Assembly (NCBI RefSeq): GCF_011174775.1
Contig: NZ_JAANHS010000007.1
Location: 124,001 to 188,000 of the forward strand
DNA: 64,000 nt
Source of the DNA: Rhodobacter calidifons
GTDB taxonomy: Bacteria; Pseudomonadota; Alphaproteobacteria; Rhodobacterales; Rhodobacteraceae
Reading direction: 5' to 3'
How positions within the stretch are numbered: position 1 is the stretch's first letter; each line of letters opens with the position of its first letter. Below the pieces are notes generated by a model. It worked only from the letters and a program-made list of their open reading frames with translations, did not search any database and was not told where the DNA came from. Both the position numbers and the translations under genes were made by a program. Positions 46,617 to 56,414 of this stretch are shown one piece after another.

Positions 46617-47444
46617 ATGCGCCATTCCCTGCCCCTGACGCCGCAGTTCTATGTGACCGCGCCCCAGCCCTGCCCCTATCTGCCGGGCCGGATGGAACGC
46701 AAGCTCTTCACCGCGCTACAGGGGGAACATGCGCAGAAGCTGAACGACACCCTGTCGAAACAGGGCTTCCGGCGCAGCCAGAACGTGCTTTACCGCCCCT
46801 CCTGCGCGGAATGTTCGGCCTGCCTCTCGGCCCGCATCCGGGTGGCGGATTTCCGGCCCTCGCGCACGCAGCGGCGGATCCTGAAGCGCACGGCCGAGTT
46901 GCGGCGCAACGCCACATCGCCCTGGGCGACCGAGGACCAGTTCGCGCTGTTCCGCCGCTATCTCGACCATCGCCACGCCGACGGCGGCATGGCCGACATG
47001 GACATCTTCGAATTCGCCGCGATGATCGAGGAAACCCCGATCAAGAGCCGCGTGATCGAATACACCCGCCCCCCGCGCGCCGGAGACAGCGGGCGACAAC
47101 TGGCCGCGGTCTGCCTGACCGATGTCTTCGATGACGGGCTGTCGATGGTCTACAGCTTCTACGATCCCGACCTCTCGGGGCTCAGCCTCGGCACCCATGT
47201 GATTCTCGACCACATCGCGATCGCGCGCGAGGCGGGGTTGCCCTATGTCTATCTCGGCTACTGGGTGCCCGGCAGCCGCAAGATGGGCTACAAGGCGGGT
47301 TTCTCGGCGCTGGAAATCTACAAGGGCGGTGAATGGGTGCCCCTGGGCGACCCGTCCTCGCATGCCGCCGACCTGCATCCCCTGTCCGTCGATCCGATCG
47401 CGGAACAGGTCGCCCGGATCAGCCTGCCCGATACCCGGCTGTAA
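46617..47444 (+). CDS. bpt: aminoacyl-tRNA-protein transferase (Bpt/Ate family)
   Basis: Transfers leucine (Bpt) or arginine (Ate) from tRNA to proteins with N-terminal acidic residues, marking them for ClpAP degradation by the N-end rule. The 275 residues show [35 protein letters not shown] with the conserved cysteines, and [20 protein letters not shown]. Leucyl specificity is usual for proteobacterial members. ATG 46617 is preferred. Its TAA is followed in the same frame by a VOC-protein remnant. Confidence 0.9.
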   Translation: MRHSLPLTPQFYVTAPQPCPYLPGRMERKLFTALQGEHAQKLNDTLSKQGFRRSQNVLYRPSCAECSACLSARIRVADFRPSRTQRRILKRTAELRRNATSPWATEDQFALFRRYLDHRHADGGMADMDIFEFAAMIEETPIKSRVIEYTRPPRAGDSGRQLAAVCLTDVFDDGLSMVYSFYDPDLSGLSLGTHVILDHIAIAREAGLPYVYLGYWVPGSRKMGYKAGFSALEIYKGGEWVPLGDPSSHAADLHPLSVDPIAEQVARISLPDTRL

Positions 47445-47678
47445 GCCCGCGACCATGCCGCCCTGCTGGCCGCCGGTGTCGCCTTCGAGGAAGCGCCCCG
47501 CCACGAACCCTATGGCACGGTCGCCGTCTGGCGCGACCCTTTCGGCAACCGCCGGGGCCTGATCGGGCCGCACCCGGACGGGTGGCGCCGCCCCGGCATC
47601 TGGCGCAGCACGGAGCCTGCAAGGCTCCGGACCGATTTCCGCAAGGAAATCGGCGGCCCACGCGGTAACTTGCGGTAA
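47445..47678 (+). pseudogene. C-terminal remnant of a VOC/glyoxalase-superfamily gene
   Basis: Directly after the bpt TAA and in the same frame, an open stretch without a start codon encodes AALLAAGVAFEEAPR, HEPYGTVAVWRDPFGNR and GLIGP (to 47570), which is the typical C-terminal half of a VOC-fold protein. The first half is missing. The frame continues to 47678 across a tandem hairpin. I read it as a decayed gene. Confidence 0.65.
47611..47653. repeat. tandem hairpins after the bpt/VOC remnant
   Basis: CGGAGCC-TGCAA-GGCTCCG (47611-47629), then after two bases CCGATTTCC-GCAA-GGAAATCGG (47632-47653). Both stems are perfect. This is the third two-hairpin element of the window and probably terminates bpt transcripts. 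Confidence 0.7.
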
Positions 47679-47725
47679 CGCTTTGCGATGGCTATCTCAG
47701 GATCAGCCGCGCCAGGAAACCCGCA

Positions 47726-48076
47726 ATGACCCGGATCTGCCGCAAGAGCCGCATGCCGCACCCGACCTGTCCGCTTTCGGACTGCATGGCCGTCATCGGC
47801 GGCGCCTGGACGCCCAACATCATCTGGAACCTGTCCTCCGGTCCGCGCCGCTTCTCGGAACTGCGCGCCGTCATCCCGCTGGTCTCGGCCAAGATGCTGA
47901 CCCAGCGCTTGCGCGAACTGGAAGACCGGGGCATCCTGATCCGGACCGTGCTGCAAGGCTCTCCTCCCACGGTCGAATACGCGCTGACCGAGCTTGGACA
48001 GGAATTCATGCCCGTCATCCGCGCCATCTCCGAGGTCGGCCAGCGATTGAAGGATCGCGCTGCCGCTCTCGGCTGA
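47726..48076 (+). CDS. HxlR-family transcriptional regulator
   Basis: A 116-residue winged-helix MarR-like regulator with the HxlR traits CPLSDCMAVIGGAWTPNIIW, RRFSELRAVIPLVSAKMLTQ, RLRELEDRGILIR and the wing PPTVEYALTELG. Some HxlR proteins sense aldehydes or quinones through the conserved cysteine near residue 15-20, and cysteines are present here. It lies just before the TRAP genes on the same strand but has its own end, 116 bp before dctQ. A role with the adjacent VOC remnant or the TRAP system is possible. Confidence 0.85.
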   Translation: MTRICRKSRMPHPTCPLSDCMAVIGGAWTPNIIWNLSSGPRRFSELRAVIPLVSAKMLTQRLRELEDRGILIRTVLQGSPPTVEYALTELGQEFMPVIRAISEVGQRLKDRAAALG

Positions 48077-48095
48077 CGGGACCGGGCCGAAAGAC

Positions 48096-48142
48096 TTGAC
48101 CTGCGGGTCGGAACTGCAATAATCGGTAAGATAATCTTACCA
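48096..48142 (+). promoter_or_regulatory. dctQM promoter with GGTAAG/CTTACC operator
   Basis: -35 TTGACC (48096-48101), 16-bp spacer, -10 AATAAT (48118-48123). The palindrome GGTAAG-ATAAT-CTTACC (48125-48141) follows at once and would cover the transcription start, so a repressor is likely. The same operator type lies upstream of dctP at 51946-51970. Confidence 0.65.
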
Positions 48143-48192
48143 AAACACCGCACCGCCGGAGCAACCGGGGTGATCCAGGGGAGGAACCATCC

Positions 48193-48801
48193 ATGCAGGC
48201 CCTTCTGGCCCTGTCGCGGGGCATCGACCGGCTGACGGAACTGATCGGCAGGGTGGTCATGTGGCTCATCCTGCTGGCCGTTCTGGTCAGCGCCGGCAAT
48301 GCGGTCAGCCGCAAGCTGTTCAACCTGTCCTCCAACGCCTGGCTGGAGCTGCAATGGTATCTCTTCGGGGCGGCCTTCATGGGGGCGGCCGCCTATACGC
48401 TGCAACAGAACGAACACATCCGCATCGACGTGTTCTACGGCAGCCGCTCGCGCCGCACGCAGCACTGGATCGACCTCTTCGGCCACATCTTCTTCCTTCT
48501 GCCCTTCGCGGCGCTGATGGTCTGGTATCTCTGGCCCTACACGATGCAGGCCTGGCGGTCCGGACAGGTCTCGACGAACGCCGGCGGCCTGATCATCTGG
48601 CCGGCGCGCGCGATCCTGCTGGCGGGTTTCGTCCTTCTGGTGGCGCAGGCCCTGTCGGAAATCGTCAAGAAGATCGCCGTCATGCGCGGGCTGATCGAGG
48701 ATCCGCATCCCTTCGTCTCGGCACAGGAACATGCCTTGCAGGAAGTGGAAGAGCTGAAGGCCGAAGTGCAGGCGCATGACACGGGCGAGGTGCGCAGATG
48801 A
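48193..48801 (+). CDS. dctQ: TRAP transporter small permease (DctQ)
   Basis: The 202-residue four-helix small subunit of a TRAP transporter. Helices are near residues 20-40, 50-70, 95-115 and 137-160. Family marks are NAVSRKLFNLSSNAWLELQW and YTLQQNEHIRIDVFY. GGGGAGG precedes the ATG. Its TGA overlaps the dctM ATG, so the two are coupled. Confidence 0.92.
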   Translation: MQALLALSRGIDRLTELIGRVVMWLILLAVLVSAGNAVSRKLFNLSSNAWLELQWYLFGAAFMGAAAYTLQQNEHIRIDVFYGSRSRRTQHWIDLFGHIFFLLPFAALMVWYLWPYTMQAWRSGQVSTNAGGLIIWPARAILLAGFVLLVAQALSEIVKKIAVMRGLIEDPHPFVSAQEHALQEVEELKAEVQAHDTGEVRR

Positions 48802-50663
48802 TCGAGATCCTCGCACACAACATGGCGCCGATCATCTTCGCCAGCCTGGTCGTCTTTCTGCTGCTGGGCTATCCGGTGGCCTTCTCGCTGGCCGCGAACG
48901 GGCTGATCTTCTTTGTCATCGGCGTCTGGCTGGCCCCCTATTCCAACGGCGAGATCACCCTGGGCTGGCCGCTTCTGGGCACCATGCCGCAGCGATTGTG
49001 GGGAATCATCTCGAACGAGACCCTGCTGGCCATTCCCTTCTTCACCTTCATGGGGATCATCCTGGAACGCAGCGGCATGGCCGAGGATCTGCTGGACACC
49101 ATCGGCCAGCTCTTCGGCCCGATCCGCGGCGGCCTGGCCTTCGCCGTCGTGCTGGTAGGCGCGCTTCTGGCGGCCACCACCGGGGTCGTCGCGGCCTCGG
49201 TCATCGCCATGGGCCTGATCTCGCTGCCGATCATGCTGCGCTACGGCTATGACCGGCGCACGGCAACCGGGGTGATCGCCGCAAGCGGCACGCTGGCGCA
49301 GATCATTCCGCCCAGCCTTGTCCTCATCATCCTGGCCGACCAGCTGGGCCGGTCGGTCGGCGACATGTATCGCGGCGCGATGGTGCCGGGGCTGGTGCTG
49401 ACCGGCATGTATCTGGGCTATGTCGCGATGACGGCGATCTTCCAGCCGCACAAGGTGCCGGCCCTTCCGCCCGAGGCACGGACGCTGGGCGGGGGCGTGA
49501 CCTCGCTGCTGGTCGCGCTGGTCGCGGGCCTGGCCATCAGCTACGGCGCGCATCTGACGTGGTATGACGCCTGGGGCTCCAACGCCGACGTGCTGGGCGC
49601 GACCATCGGGACGATCACCCTCTATCTCTATGCGCTGGCCGACCGCTACCTGGGCCTCAACCTCCTGTCGCGGCTGGCGCAGCAGGTGATCATGGTGCTC
49701 ATCCCGCCGCTGGCGCTGATCTTCCTGGTGCTGGGGACGATCTTCATCGGCCTGGCCACCCCCACCGAGGGCGGCGCGATGGGCGCGGTCGGCGCGATGA
49801 TGCTGGCCTTCGCCAAGGGACGTTTCAGCTTTCCGATGCTGCACTCGGCGCTGGCCGCCACCACGCGGCTCTCGGCCTTCGTCCTGTTCGTGCTGATCGG
49901 CGCGCGGATGTTCAGCCTTACCTTCTACGGCGTGAACGGCCATGTCTGGGTGGAAGAGCTGCTGACCGCCGTGCCGGGAGGCCAGTATGGCTTTCTCGTC
50001 GTGGTCAACCTGATCATCTTCGTCCTCGGCTTCTTCCTGGACTTCTTCGAGATCGCCTTCATTCTGATCCCGCTGCTGATCGCGCCCGCCCAGACGCTGG
50101 GGATCGACCTGATCTGGCTGGGCGTCATCATCGGGGTCAACCTTCAGACCTCGTTCCTGACCCCGCCTTTCGGCTTTGCGCTGTTCTACCTGCGGTCCGT
50201 CGCGGCGCGGGTGCCCTACCTGGACAAGGTCACCGGCAGGAAGATGGAGGGGATCCGGACCGGAGAGATCTACCAGGGCGCAATCCCCTTCATCGTCATC
50301 CAGGTGCTGATGATCTTCGCGGTGGTCTTCTTCCCGCAGATGGTCATGCATTATAAGGGTCCGGTCGTGGACCCCTCGACGATCGAGATCAGGGTGCCGG
50401 GCTTTACCCCAATGGCGCCGGGCGGCACGGGGACGGCGCCCGCCGCGCCGGGCGGCGGACTGCCAGGTCTGCCTGGCGCGCCGACCCTGGGAGCCCCGAC
50501 CCTGGGAGCCCCGACCCTGGTAGCCCCGACCCTGGGAGCCCCGACGCTGGGAGCACCCAATCTGGGCGGAACCCCGCCGGCCGACGGCGCCCCCCCGGCG
50601 CCCGGAGGCCTTCCCACCCTGCCGGGCATGCCGCAGCTGGGCGCGCCGGTCGTCAACCCCTGA
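48798..50663 (+). CDS. dctM: TRAP transporter large permease (DctM) with repeat tail
   Basis: The 621-residue transport subunit. It starts in the membrane with ASLVVFLLLGYPVAFSLA, has the DctM motifs ETLLAIPFFTFMGIILERSG and ASGTLAQIIPPSLVLIIL, and the second-half LATPTEGGAMGAVGAM and NLQTSFLTPPFGFALFYL. An extra region at about 215-280 marks the long-chain subtype found with 2-oxo acid or halogenated acid systems. After the last helix (ends about 515) comes a 90-residue Pro/Gly/Ala/Leu-rich tail with six GAPTL-type repeats, which is unusual. Confidence 0.93.
   Translation: MIEILAHNMAPIIFASLVVFLLLGYPVAFSLAANGLIFFVIGVWLAPYSNGEITLGWPLLGTMPQRLWGIISNETLLAIPFFTFMGIILERSGMAEDLLDTIGQLFGPIRGGLAFAVVLVGALLAATTGVVAASVIAMGLISLPIMLRYGYDRRTATGVIAASGTLAQIIPPSLVLIILADQLGRSVGDMYRGAMVPGLVLTGMYLGYVAMTAIFQPHKVPALPPEARTLGGGVTSLLVALVAGLAISYGAHLTWYDAWGSNADVLGATIGTITLYLYALADRYLGLNLLSRLAQQVIMVLIPPLALIFLVLGTIFIGLATPTEGGAMGAVGAMMLAFAKGRFSFPMLHSALAATTRLSAFVLFVLIGARMFSLTFYGVNGHVWVEELLTAVPGGQYGFLVVVNLIIFVLGFFLDFFEIAFILIPLLIAPAQTLGIDLIWLGVIIGVNLQTSFLTPPFGFALFYLRSVAARVPYLDKVTGRKMEGIRTGEIYQGAIPFIVIQVLMIFAVVFFPQMVMHYKGPVVDPSTIEIRVPGFTPMAPGGTGTAPAAPGGGLPGLPGAPTLGAPTLGAPTLVAPTLGAPTLGAPNLGGTPPADGAPPAPGGLPTLPGMPQLGAPVVNP
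50478..50567 (+). repeat. six 15-bp tandem repeats in the dctM 3' end
   Basis: Six consecutive units of 15 bp in frame, each near GCCCCGACCCTGGGA and encoding A-P-T-L-G/V. Unit three has GTA in place of GGA (Val), and the last unit is diverged (APNLG). The near identity of the DNA points to recent slippage growth. Confidence 0.9.
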
Positions 50664-50672
50664 CCAACGGAA

Positions 50673-50698
50673 AAGGCCCCGGATTACTCCGGGGCCTT
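50673..50698. terminator. bidirectional terminator between dctM and dctP
   Basis: AAGGCCCCGGA (50673-50683) and TCCGGGGCCTT (50688-50698) form a perfect 11-bp stem with a TTAC loop. A residues on one side and T residues on the other suit termination of both convergent transcripts. Confidence 0.8.
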
Positions 50699-50720
50699 CC
50701 AGTTTCCTGTGCCAGAAAGC

Positions 50721-52004
<1,284 letters not shown>

Positions 52005-52108
52005 CTATCATGGCGGAGGGATGCCCGCCTGTCGCGACCATATGCCCGGATTGTCGGCGCAAGTGCTTGTCCGGGAGGAGAATCATCGGCCCCCGAACGG
52101 CCCGCTCC

Positions 52109-52291
52109 ATGGTCAGCCATGTCGCGCCTGGCGCCCGCGATCTTCCGCGCGCAATCGCCGTCTTCGACGCGGCCCTCGCCCATGGCGGCAGCGACGAAGG
52201 CCCCCGGACAAGCACCCTGAATATGGTCCGACCTTCCACGCCGGATGCGTCAGTGACCCCAAGGGCAACAGGCTGAACGTCGTCCGATACC
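52109..52291 (+). pseudogene. frameshifted, internally deleted VOC-family gene
   Basis: From ATG 52109, the frame reads MVSHVAPGARDLPRAIAVF, then DAALAHGG, a typical VOC N-terminus. A second frame from about 52210 reads PEYGPTFHAGCVSDPKGNR then LNVV, a typical VOC C-terminus. About half of a normal 120-residue protein is missing between them. It lies in the 587-bp gap from 51828 to 52414, where I see no intact gene; a short imperfect direct repeat occurs near 52316-52360. Confidence 0.6.
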
Positions 52292-52414
52292 GCGCCGCCA
52301 CGGAAGCCGGCTGCCCCCGGCAAAATCCGCACCGCACCCGGCGAAATCGGCACCCGCCCCCTTGCATTCCCGCGCCGCCACCCAACGTTCCCCGAAACCA
52401 ACCGGGGGCTCCTT

Positions 52415-53329
52415 GTGACCTATCTGCTGTTCGTCGTCGGTCTCGTCATCCTTGTGGCGGGGGGAGAGTTCCTTGTGCGCGGCGCCTCGGCCATCGCCCG
52501 CGCCTTCCACCTTTCGCCGCTCCTCATCGGGCTGACCATCGTCGGCTTCGGCACCTCGGCGCCCGAGCTGATCGTCTCGGTCCAGGCCGCGCTGTCGAAC
52601 CGCCCCGGCATCGCCATCGGCAACGTGATCGGCTCCAACATCGCGAACGTGCTCCTGATTCTGGGCGTTTCGGCGCTGATCGCGCCGCTCGTCCTGCCCG
52701 GACGCGAGCTCTGGCGCGACCTCGGCATGATGCTGGCCGCGACGGCGGCGGTCTGGGTCATGCTGATGGACGGCAGCATCTCGCGGCTGGACGGGCTGCT
52801 GCTGGTCGCGGGCCTGCTGACCTTCATCGCCATGGCCTTCGTCGCGGGCAGCGGCCACCCGCCCGACCCCGGAACCGAAAGCTTCGGCCCCGCCTGGAAA
52901 GCCTGGGCGATGACCGGCGCGGGACTTGTGGGCCTTGTGGTCGGCGCGCGCCTTCTGGTGGACAGCGCCACCATCATCGCCGAGACCTTCGGCGTCCCCG
53001 AAGCGGTGATCGGCCTGACCATCGTCGCGGTCGGCACCTCGCTGCCGGAACTGGCCACCAGCGTGATCGCGGCCTACCGCAAGCACACCGAGATCGCCGT
53101 GGGCAATGTCGTCGGCTCGAACATCTTCAACCTGCTCTCCATCCTCGGGATCACCGCTCTGATCGCCCCGATCCCGGCCGAACCGCGCTTTGCCGACACC
53201 GACATGTGGTGGGTCGCCGGCACCTCGGTCGGTCTTGCGGTGGCGGTCATGACCACAGGCCACCTGCCCCGCATCGTCGGTCTGGCCCTGCTGGCCTGTT
53301 ACGGCGGATACCTCTGGATGATGGCCTGA
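52415..53329 (+). CDS. calcium/sodium antiporter, CaCA family (YrbG type)
   Basis: A 304-residue inner-membrane exchanger with about ten helices. It has the two inverted alpha repeats of the family: GLTIVGFGTSAPELIVSVQA with GNVIGSNIANVLLILG in the first half, and GLTIVAVGTSLPELATSVIA with GNVVGSNIFNLLSILG in the second. The acidic residues in both PEL motifs bind the cation. It starts at GTG 52415 with only a weak ribosome-binding site. No operon partner. Confidence 0.93.
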   Translation: MTYLLFVVGLVILVAGGEFLVRGASAIARAFHLSPLLIGLTIVGFGTSAPELIVSVQAALSNRPGIAIGNVIGSNIANVLLILGVSALIAPLVLPGRELWRDLGMMLAATAAVWVMLMDGSISRLDGLLLVAGLLTFIAMAFVAGSGHPPDPGTESFGPAWKAWAMTGAGLVGLVVGARLLVDSATIIAETFGVPEAVIGLTIVAVGTSLPELATSVIAAYRKHTEIAVGNVVGSNIFNLLSILGITALIAPIPAEPRFADTDMWWVAGTSVGLAVAVMTTGHLPRIVGLALLACYGGYLWMMA

Positions 53330-53438
53330 ACGGGCGGCCTGCTGCCGGATGTTCCAAATCTTGCGCAGCAGGCCGTTCCTTCGCAAGAATAGTTCAAAAT
53401 CCGCGGCACAGCGCGACATTTTCGTATTGCAAATCCCG

Positions 53439-53467
53439 TTGACGCCCGGCATATCCCCGCCTACCTT
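53439..53467 (+). promoter_or_regulatory. promoter of the ilv leader and ilvI
   Basis: -35 TTGACG (53439-53444), spacer of 17 bp, -10 TACCTT (53462-53467). It predicts a start near 53474, about 22 nt before the leader peptide ATG. Confidence 0.65.
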
Positions 53468-53495
53468 ACCGACCGAAACGTCAAGGGTGGTCCGA

Positions 53496-53543
53496 ATGGC
53501 CAGACTTCTTGTCATCGTAGGAAGGAAGCGCATGGGCCGGTGA
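53496..53543 (+). CDS. ilv leader peptide MARLLVIVGRKRMGR
   Basis: A 15-codon frame between the promoter and the terminator hairpin. Codons 4-8 (53505-53519) are Leu-Leu-Val-Ile-Val, five consecutive branched-chain residues, exactly the end products of the pathway encoded next. AAGGGTGG lies upstream as ribosome-binding site. Its 3' codons form one arm of the first leader hairpin. This is the classic layout of attenuation by translation of control codons. Confidence 0.82.
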   Translation: MARLLVIVGRKRMGR

Positions 53544-53597
53544 CGGTTGACCATACAGGTTCCCATGCGCCCCCGAAGGAAACCTCGGGGGCTTTTT
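53528..53597 (+). promoter_or_regulatory. transcription attenuator upstream of ilvI
   Basis: Arm 1 GCGCATGGG (53528-53536) pairs perfectly with CCCATGCGC (53562-53570). The terminator stem GCCCCCGA (53569-53576)/TCGGGGGC (53585-53592) is followed by five T (53593-53597). AGGTTCC (53557-53563) could instead pair with GGAAACCT (53578-53585) with one bulge, breaking the terminator. The arms are visible; the exact switching path is inferred. Confidence 0.78.
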
Positions 53598-53620
53598 GTT
53601 GCGGCTGAATGGAGACGGAA

Positions 53621-55375
53621 ATGTCGAAGCAGATGACCGGTGCGAAGATGGTGGTCCAGGCGCTGAAGGACCAGGGCGTCGAGGTCGTCTTCGGCTATCC
53701 GGGCGGTGCCGTGCTTCCGATCTATGACGAGCTGTTCCTCCAGAACGACATCCGCCACATCCTGGTCCGCCACGAACAGGGCGCGGTGCACATGGCCGAA
53801 GGCTATGCCCGCAGCACCGGCAAGCCCGGCGTGGCGCTGGTCACCTCCGGCCCCGGGGCCACCAACGCCGTGACCGGCCTGACCGACGCGCTGATGGATT
53901 CGATCCCGATCGTGGTCCTGACCGGCCAGGTCCCGACCTTCATGATCGGCACCGACGGCTTCCAGGAGGCCGATACCGTCGGCATCACCCGGCCCTGCAC
54001 CAAGATGAACTGGCTGGTAAAGGACACCGCGAAACTCAGCGACATCATCCACCAGGCCTTCCACGTCGCCACCCACGGCCGCCCCGGCCCGGTGCTGATC
54101 GACATTCCCAAGGACGTGCAATTCGCCACCGCCGACTACACGCCGGTCGAAAAGGCCCGCGTCAGCCACTACCAGCCCCGCACCGAGGGCGACCCGGCCC
54201 AGATCGCCCGCCTGGTCGAGCTGATGGAAACCGCCGAACGCCCGATCCTCTACACCGGCGGCGGCGTCATCAACTCTGGCCCCCGCGCCAGCCAGCTGCT
54301 GCGCGAACTGGCAGCCGAGACCGGCTTTCCGGTCACCTCCACCCTGATGGGCCTTGGCGCCTATCCGGCCTCGGGCAGGAACTGGATCGGCATGCTGGGG
54401 ATGCACGGGCTTTACGAGGCCAACCTCGCCATGCACGGCTGCGACCTGATGATCAACATCGGCGCCCGCTTCGACGACCGCATCACCGGCCGCGTCAAGG
54501 ACTTCTCGCCGCGGTCCAGGAAGGCCCACATCGACATCGACCCCTCGTCGATCAACAAGGTCATCCATGTGGATGTGCCGATCGTCGGCGACGTGACGAA
54601 GGTGCTGGAGGAACTCCTGCGCCAATGGCGCGCGCGCGGCAGCCGCACCGACAAGGGGGGGCTCGCCAAATGGTGGAAGCAGATCGACGAATGGCGCGCG
54701 GTGAAGTGCCTCGCCTACAAGCCCTCGACCACCACGATCAAGCCGCAATACGCGCTGGAACGGCTCGAGGCGCTGACCAAGGGCATGGACCGCTACATCT
54801 GCACCGAGGTCGGCCAGCACCAGATGTGGGCCGCGCAGTTCCTGGGCTTCGAGGACCCGAACCGCTGGATGACCTCCGGTGGCCTCGGCACCATGGGCTA
54901 TGGCCTGCCCGCCTCGATCGGCGTGCAGATCGCCCACCCCAAGGCGCTGGTCATCAACGTCGCCGGAGAGGCCTCCTGGCTGATGAACATGCAGGAAATG
55001 GGCACCGCGATGCAGTTCCGCGCGCCGGTCAAGCAGTTCATCCTGAACAACGAACGCCTCGGCATGGTCCGCCAGTGGCAAGAGCTTCTCCATGGCGAAC
55101 GCTATTCCTCCAGCTGGTCGGAAGCGCTCCCCGATTTCGTGAAGCTGGCCGAGGCTTTCGGCTGCAAGGGCATCCAGTGCAAGGATCCGAACGACCTCGA
55201 CGACGCGATCATGGAGATGATCCGCTACGACGGCCCGGTGATCTTCGACTGCCTGGTGGAAAAGCACGAGAACTGCTTCCCGATGATCCCCTCGGGCAAG
55301 CCGCACAACGAGATGCTGCTGGGCGAGGCCGAAACCCAGGGCGTCATCGGCGCGAAGGGGGCGGTGCTGGTCTGA
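53621..55375 (+). CDS. ilvI: acetolactate synthase large subunit
   Basis: Thiamine-diphosphate enzyme making acetolactate or acetohydroxybutyrate, the first common step to valine, leucine and isoleucine. The 584 residues have the catalytic Glu region VRHEQGAVHMAEGYAR, the FAD/substrate region GFQEADTVGITRPCTK, and the ThDP motif GEASWLMNMQEM to LNNERLGMVRQW. The usual Asp of the G-D motif is Glu450 here. ATG 53621 is preferred over 53609, as GGAG precedes it by 6 nt. Controlled by the leader attenuator. Confidence 0.96.
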   Translation: MSKQMTGAKMVVQALKDQGVEVVFGYPGGAVLPIYDELFLQNDIRHILVRHEQGAVHMAEGYARSTGKPGVALVTSGPGATNAVTGLTDALMDSIPIVVLTGQVPTFMIGTDGFQEADTVGITRPCTKMNWLVKDTAKLSDIIHQAFHVATHGRPGPVLIDIPKDVQFATADYTPVEKARVSHYQPRTEGDPAQIARLVELMETAERPILYTGGGVINSGPRASQLLRELAAETGFPVTSTLMGLGAYPASGRNWIGMLGMHGLYEANLAMHGCDLMINIGARFDDRITGRVKDFSPRSRKAHIDIDPSSINKVIHVDVPIVGDVTKVLEELLRQWRARGSRTDKGGLAKWWKQIDEWRAVKCLAYKPSTTTIKPQYALERLEALTKGMDRYICTEVGQHQMWAAQFLGFEDPNRWMTSGGLGTMGYGLPASIGVQIAHPKALVINVAGEASWLMNMQEMGTAMQFRAPVKQFILNNERLGMVRQWQELLHGERYSSSWSEALPDFVKLAEAFGCKGIQCKDPNDLDDAIMEMIRYDGPVIFDCLVEKHENCFPMIPSGKPHNEMLLGEAETQGVIGAKGAVLV

Positions 55376-55397
55376 CGATGACCGACCCCGCCAGACA

Positions 55398-56414
55398 GTG
55401 CCCGACATGTCGATGACCGCCGAGGCCCCTGCCCGTCCTGGTTCCCGCGACCTGTCGCTGGACGTCGCCAAGGGCATCGGCATCATCCTCCTGGTGATCG
55501 GCCACGCCTGGCGCGGGCTGGACTCGGCGGGCATGATCGGCAACCCGGACCTTTTCCGGCTGATCGACCGGCTGATCTACAACTTCCACATGCCGCTGTT
55601 CTTCCTCTTGTCCGGCATGACTTTCCAGGCCTGGGCGCTCCGCCGTCCGCTGGGCGAGGCCGCGGCCAGCCGGTTCACCCGCCTGATCTGGCCGCTGATC
55701 CTGTGGACCTATCTCTTCGCCGCCGCCCGTCTGGCCGCCGGAGATGCCGCCAACACCCAGGTCGGCGGCTGGCAGAGCCTCGCCTTCCTCCCCCTGCCGC
55801 CGCGCGACCATTTCTGGTTTCTCTGGGCGCTCTTCCTGCAACATCTGGCCGTCCTCGGCCTGATCCGGCTGGTGACCGGCCCGCTTTCGGCCCCGGCCTG
55901 GGCCCTGCTGGCGGCCGTGGCCGTCCTGGCCTCCAGCCTGACACCCGTCGGCCTGAACGCCTGGACCCACGGCGCCCTGACCTATGCCGGGGCCTTCCTT
56001 GCCGGCCTCGCCCTTGGCCAGAGGCCCTGGCGCCCGACGGGTGCCGCCGCGCCGGGCCTTGCCGTGCTGGCCTTCGTGGGCCTGCAAGTGCTCAGCTTCC
56101 AGCTGCCGCCGACGCTCATGACAGCGCAGCTTCTGGGCATCGCGCTGTCGCTTGCGGCGCTGGTGATGGTTCAGGCACTGACCGCAGCCCCGGTCACAGC
56201 GGCCCCGCGGCTTCTGGCCTGGCTCGGCGTCTCCTCGATGGGGATCTACCTTGCGCACACGATCTTCTCTGCCGGAACCCGCGCCGTCCTCGGCCGGCTG
56301 ACCCAGGACCTCGCGCTGCACATGGTCGCCGGAACCCTGGCCGGGATCATCGGCCCGCTCATCCTCTACGCCCTCATCCGCCGGGTGGGCCGCCCCGCCT
56401 GGATCGGCTTCTAG
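55398..56414 (+). CDS. acyltransferase-3-like membrane protein between ilvI and ilvH
   Basis: A membrane acyltransferase (OafA/fucose 4-O-acetylase group) of up to 338 residues with about ten helices. It opens with RDLSLDVAKGIGIILLVIGH, where the D-x-x-K-G and the His match the catalytic start of the family, and has NFHMPLFFLLSGMTFQAW. It ends MGIYLAHTIFSAG. Starts at GTG 55398, ATG 55407 or ATG 55413 are all possible; none has a strong ribosome-binding site. It lies 22 bp after ilvI and 33 bp before ilvH, so it must be cotranscribed with them. Target unknown. Confidence 0.8.
   Translation: MPDMSMTAEAPARPGSRDLSLDVAKGIGIILLVIGHAWRGLDSAGMIGNPDLFRLIDRLIYNFHMPLFFLLSGMTFQAWALRRPLGEAAASRFTRLIWPLILWTYLFAAARLAAGDAANTQVGGWQSLAFLPLPPRDHFWFLWALFLQHLAVLGLIRLVTGPLSAPAWALLAAVAVLASSLTPVGLNAWTHGALTYAGAFLAGLALGQRPWRPTGAAAPGLAVLAFVGLQVLSFQLPPTLMTAQLLGIALSLAALVMVQALTAAPVTAAPRLLAWLGVSSMGIYLAHTIFSAGTRAVLGRLTQDLALHMVAGTLAGIIGPLILYALIRRVGRPAWIGF

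Noticed and set aside
52250-55543. A 1097-codon open frame on the minus strand
   Set aside because: It is antisense to the antiporter, the ilv leader and ilvI, all with clear family motifs, and its own translation is low-complexity His/Arg/Gly-rich sequence typical of GC-rich shadows.
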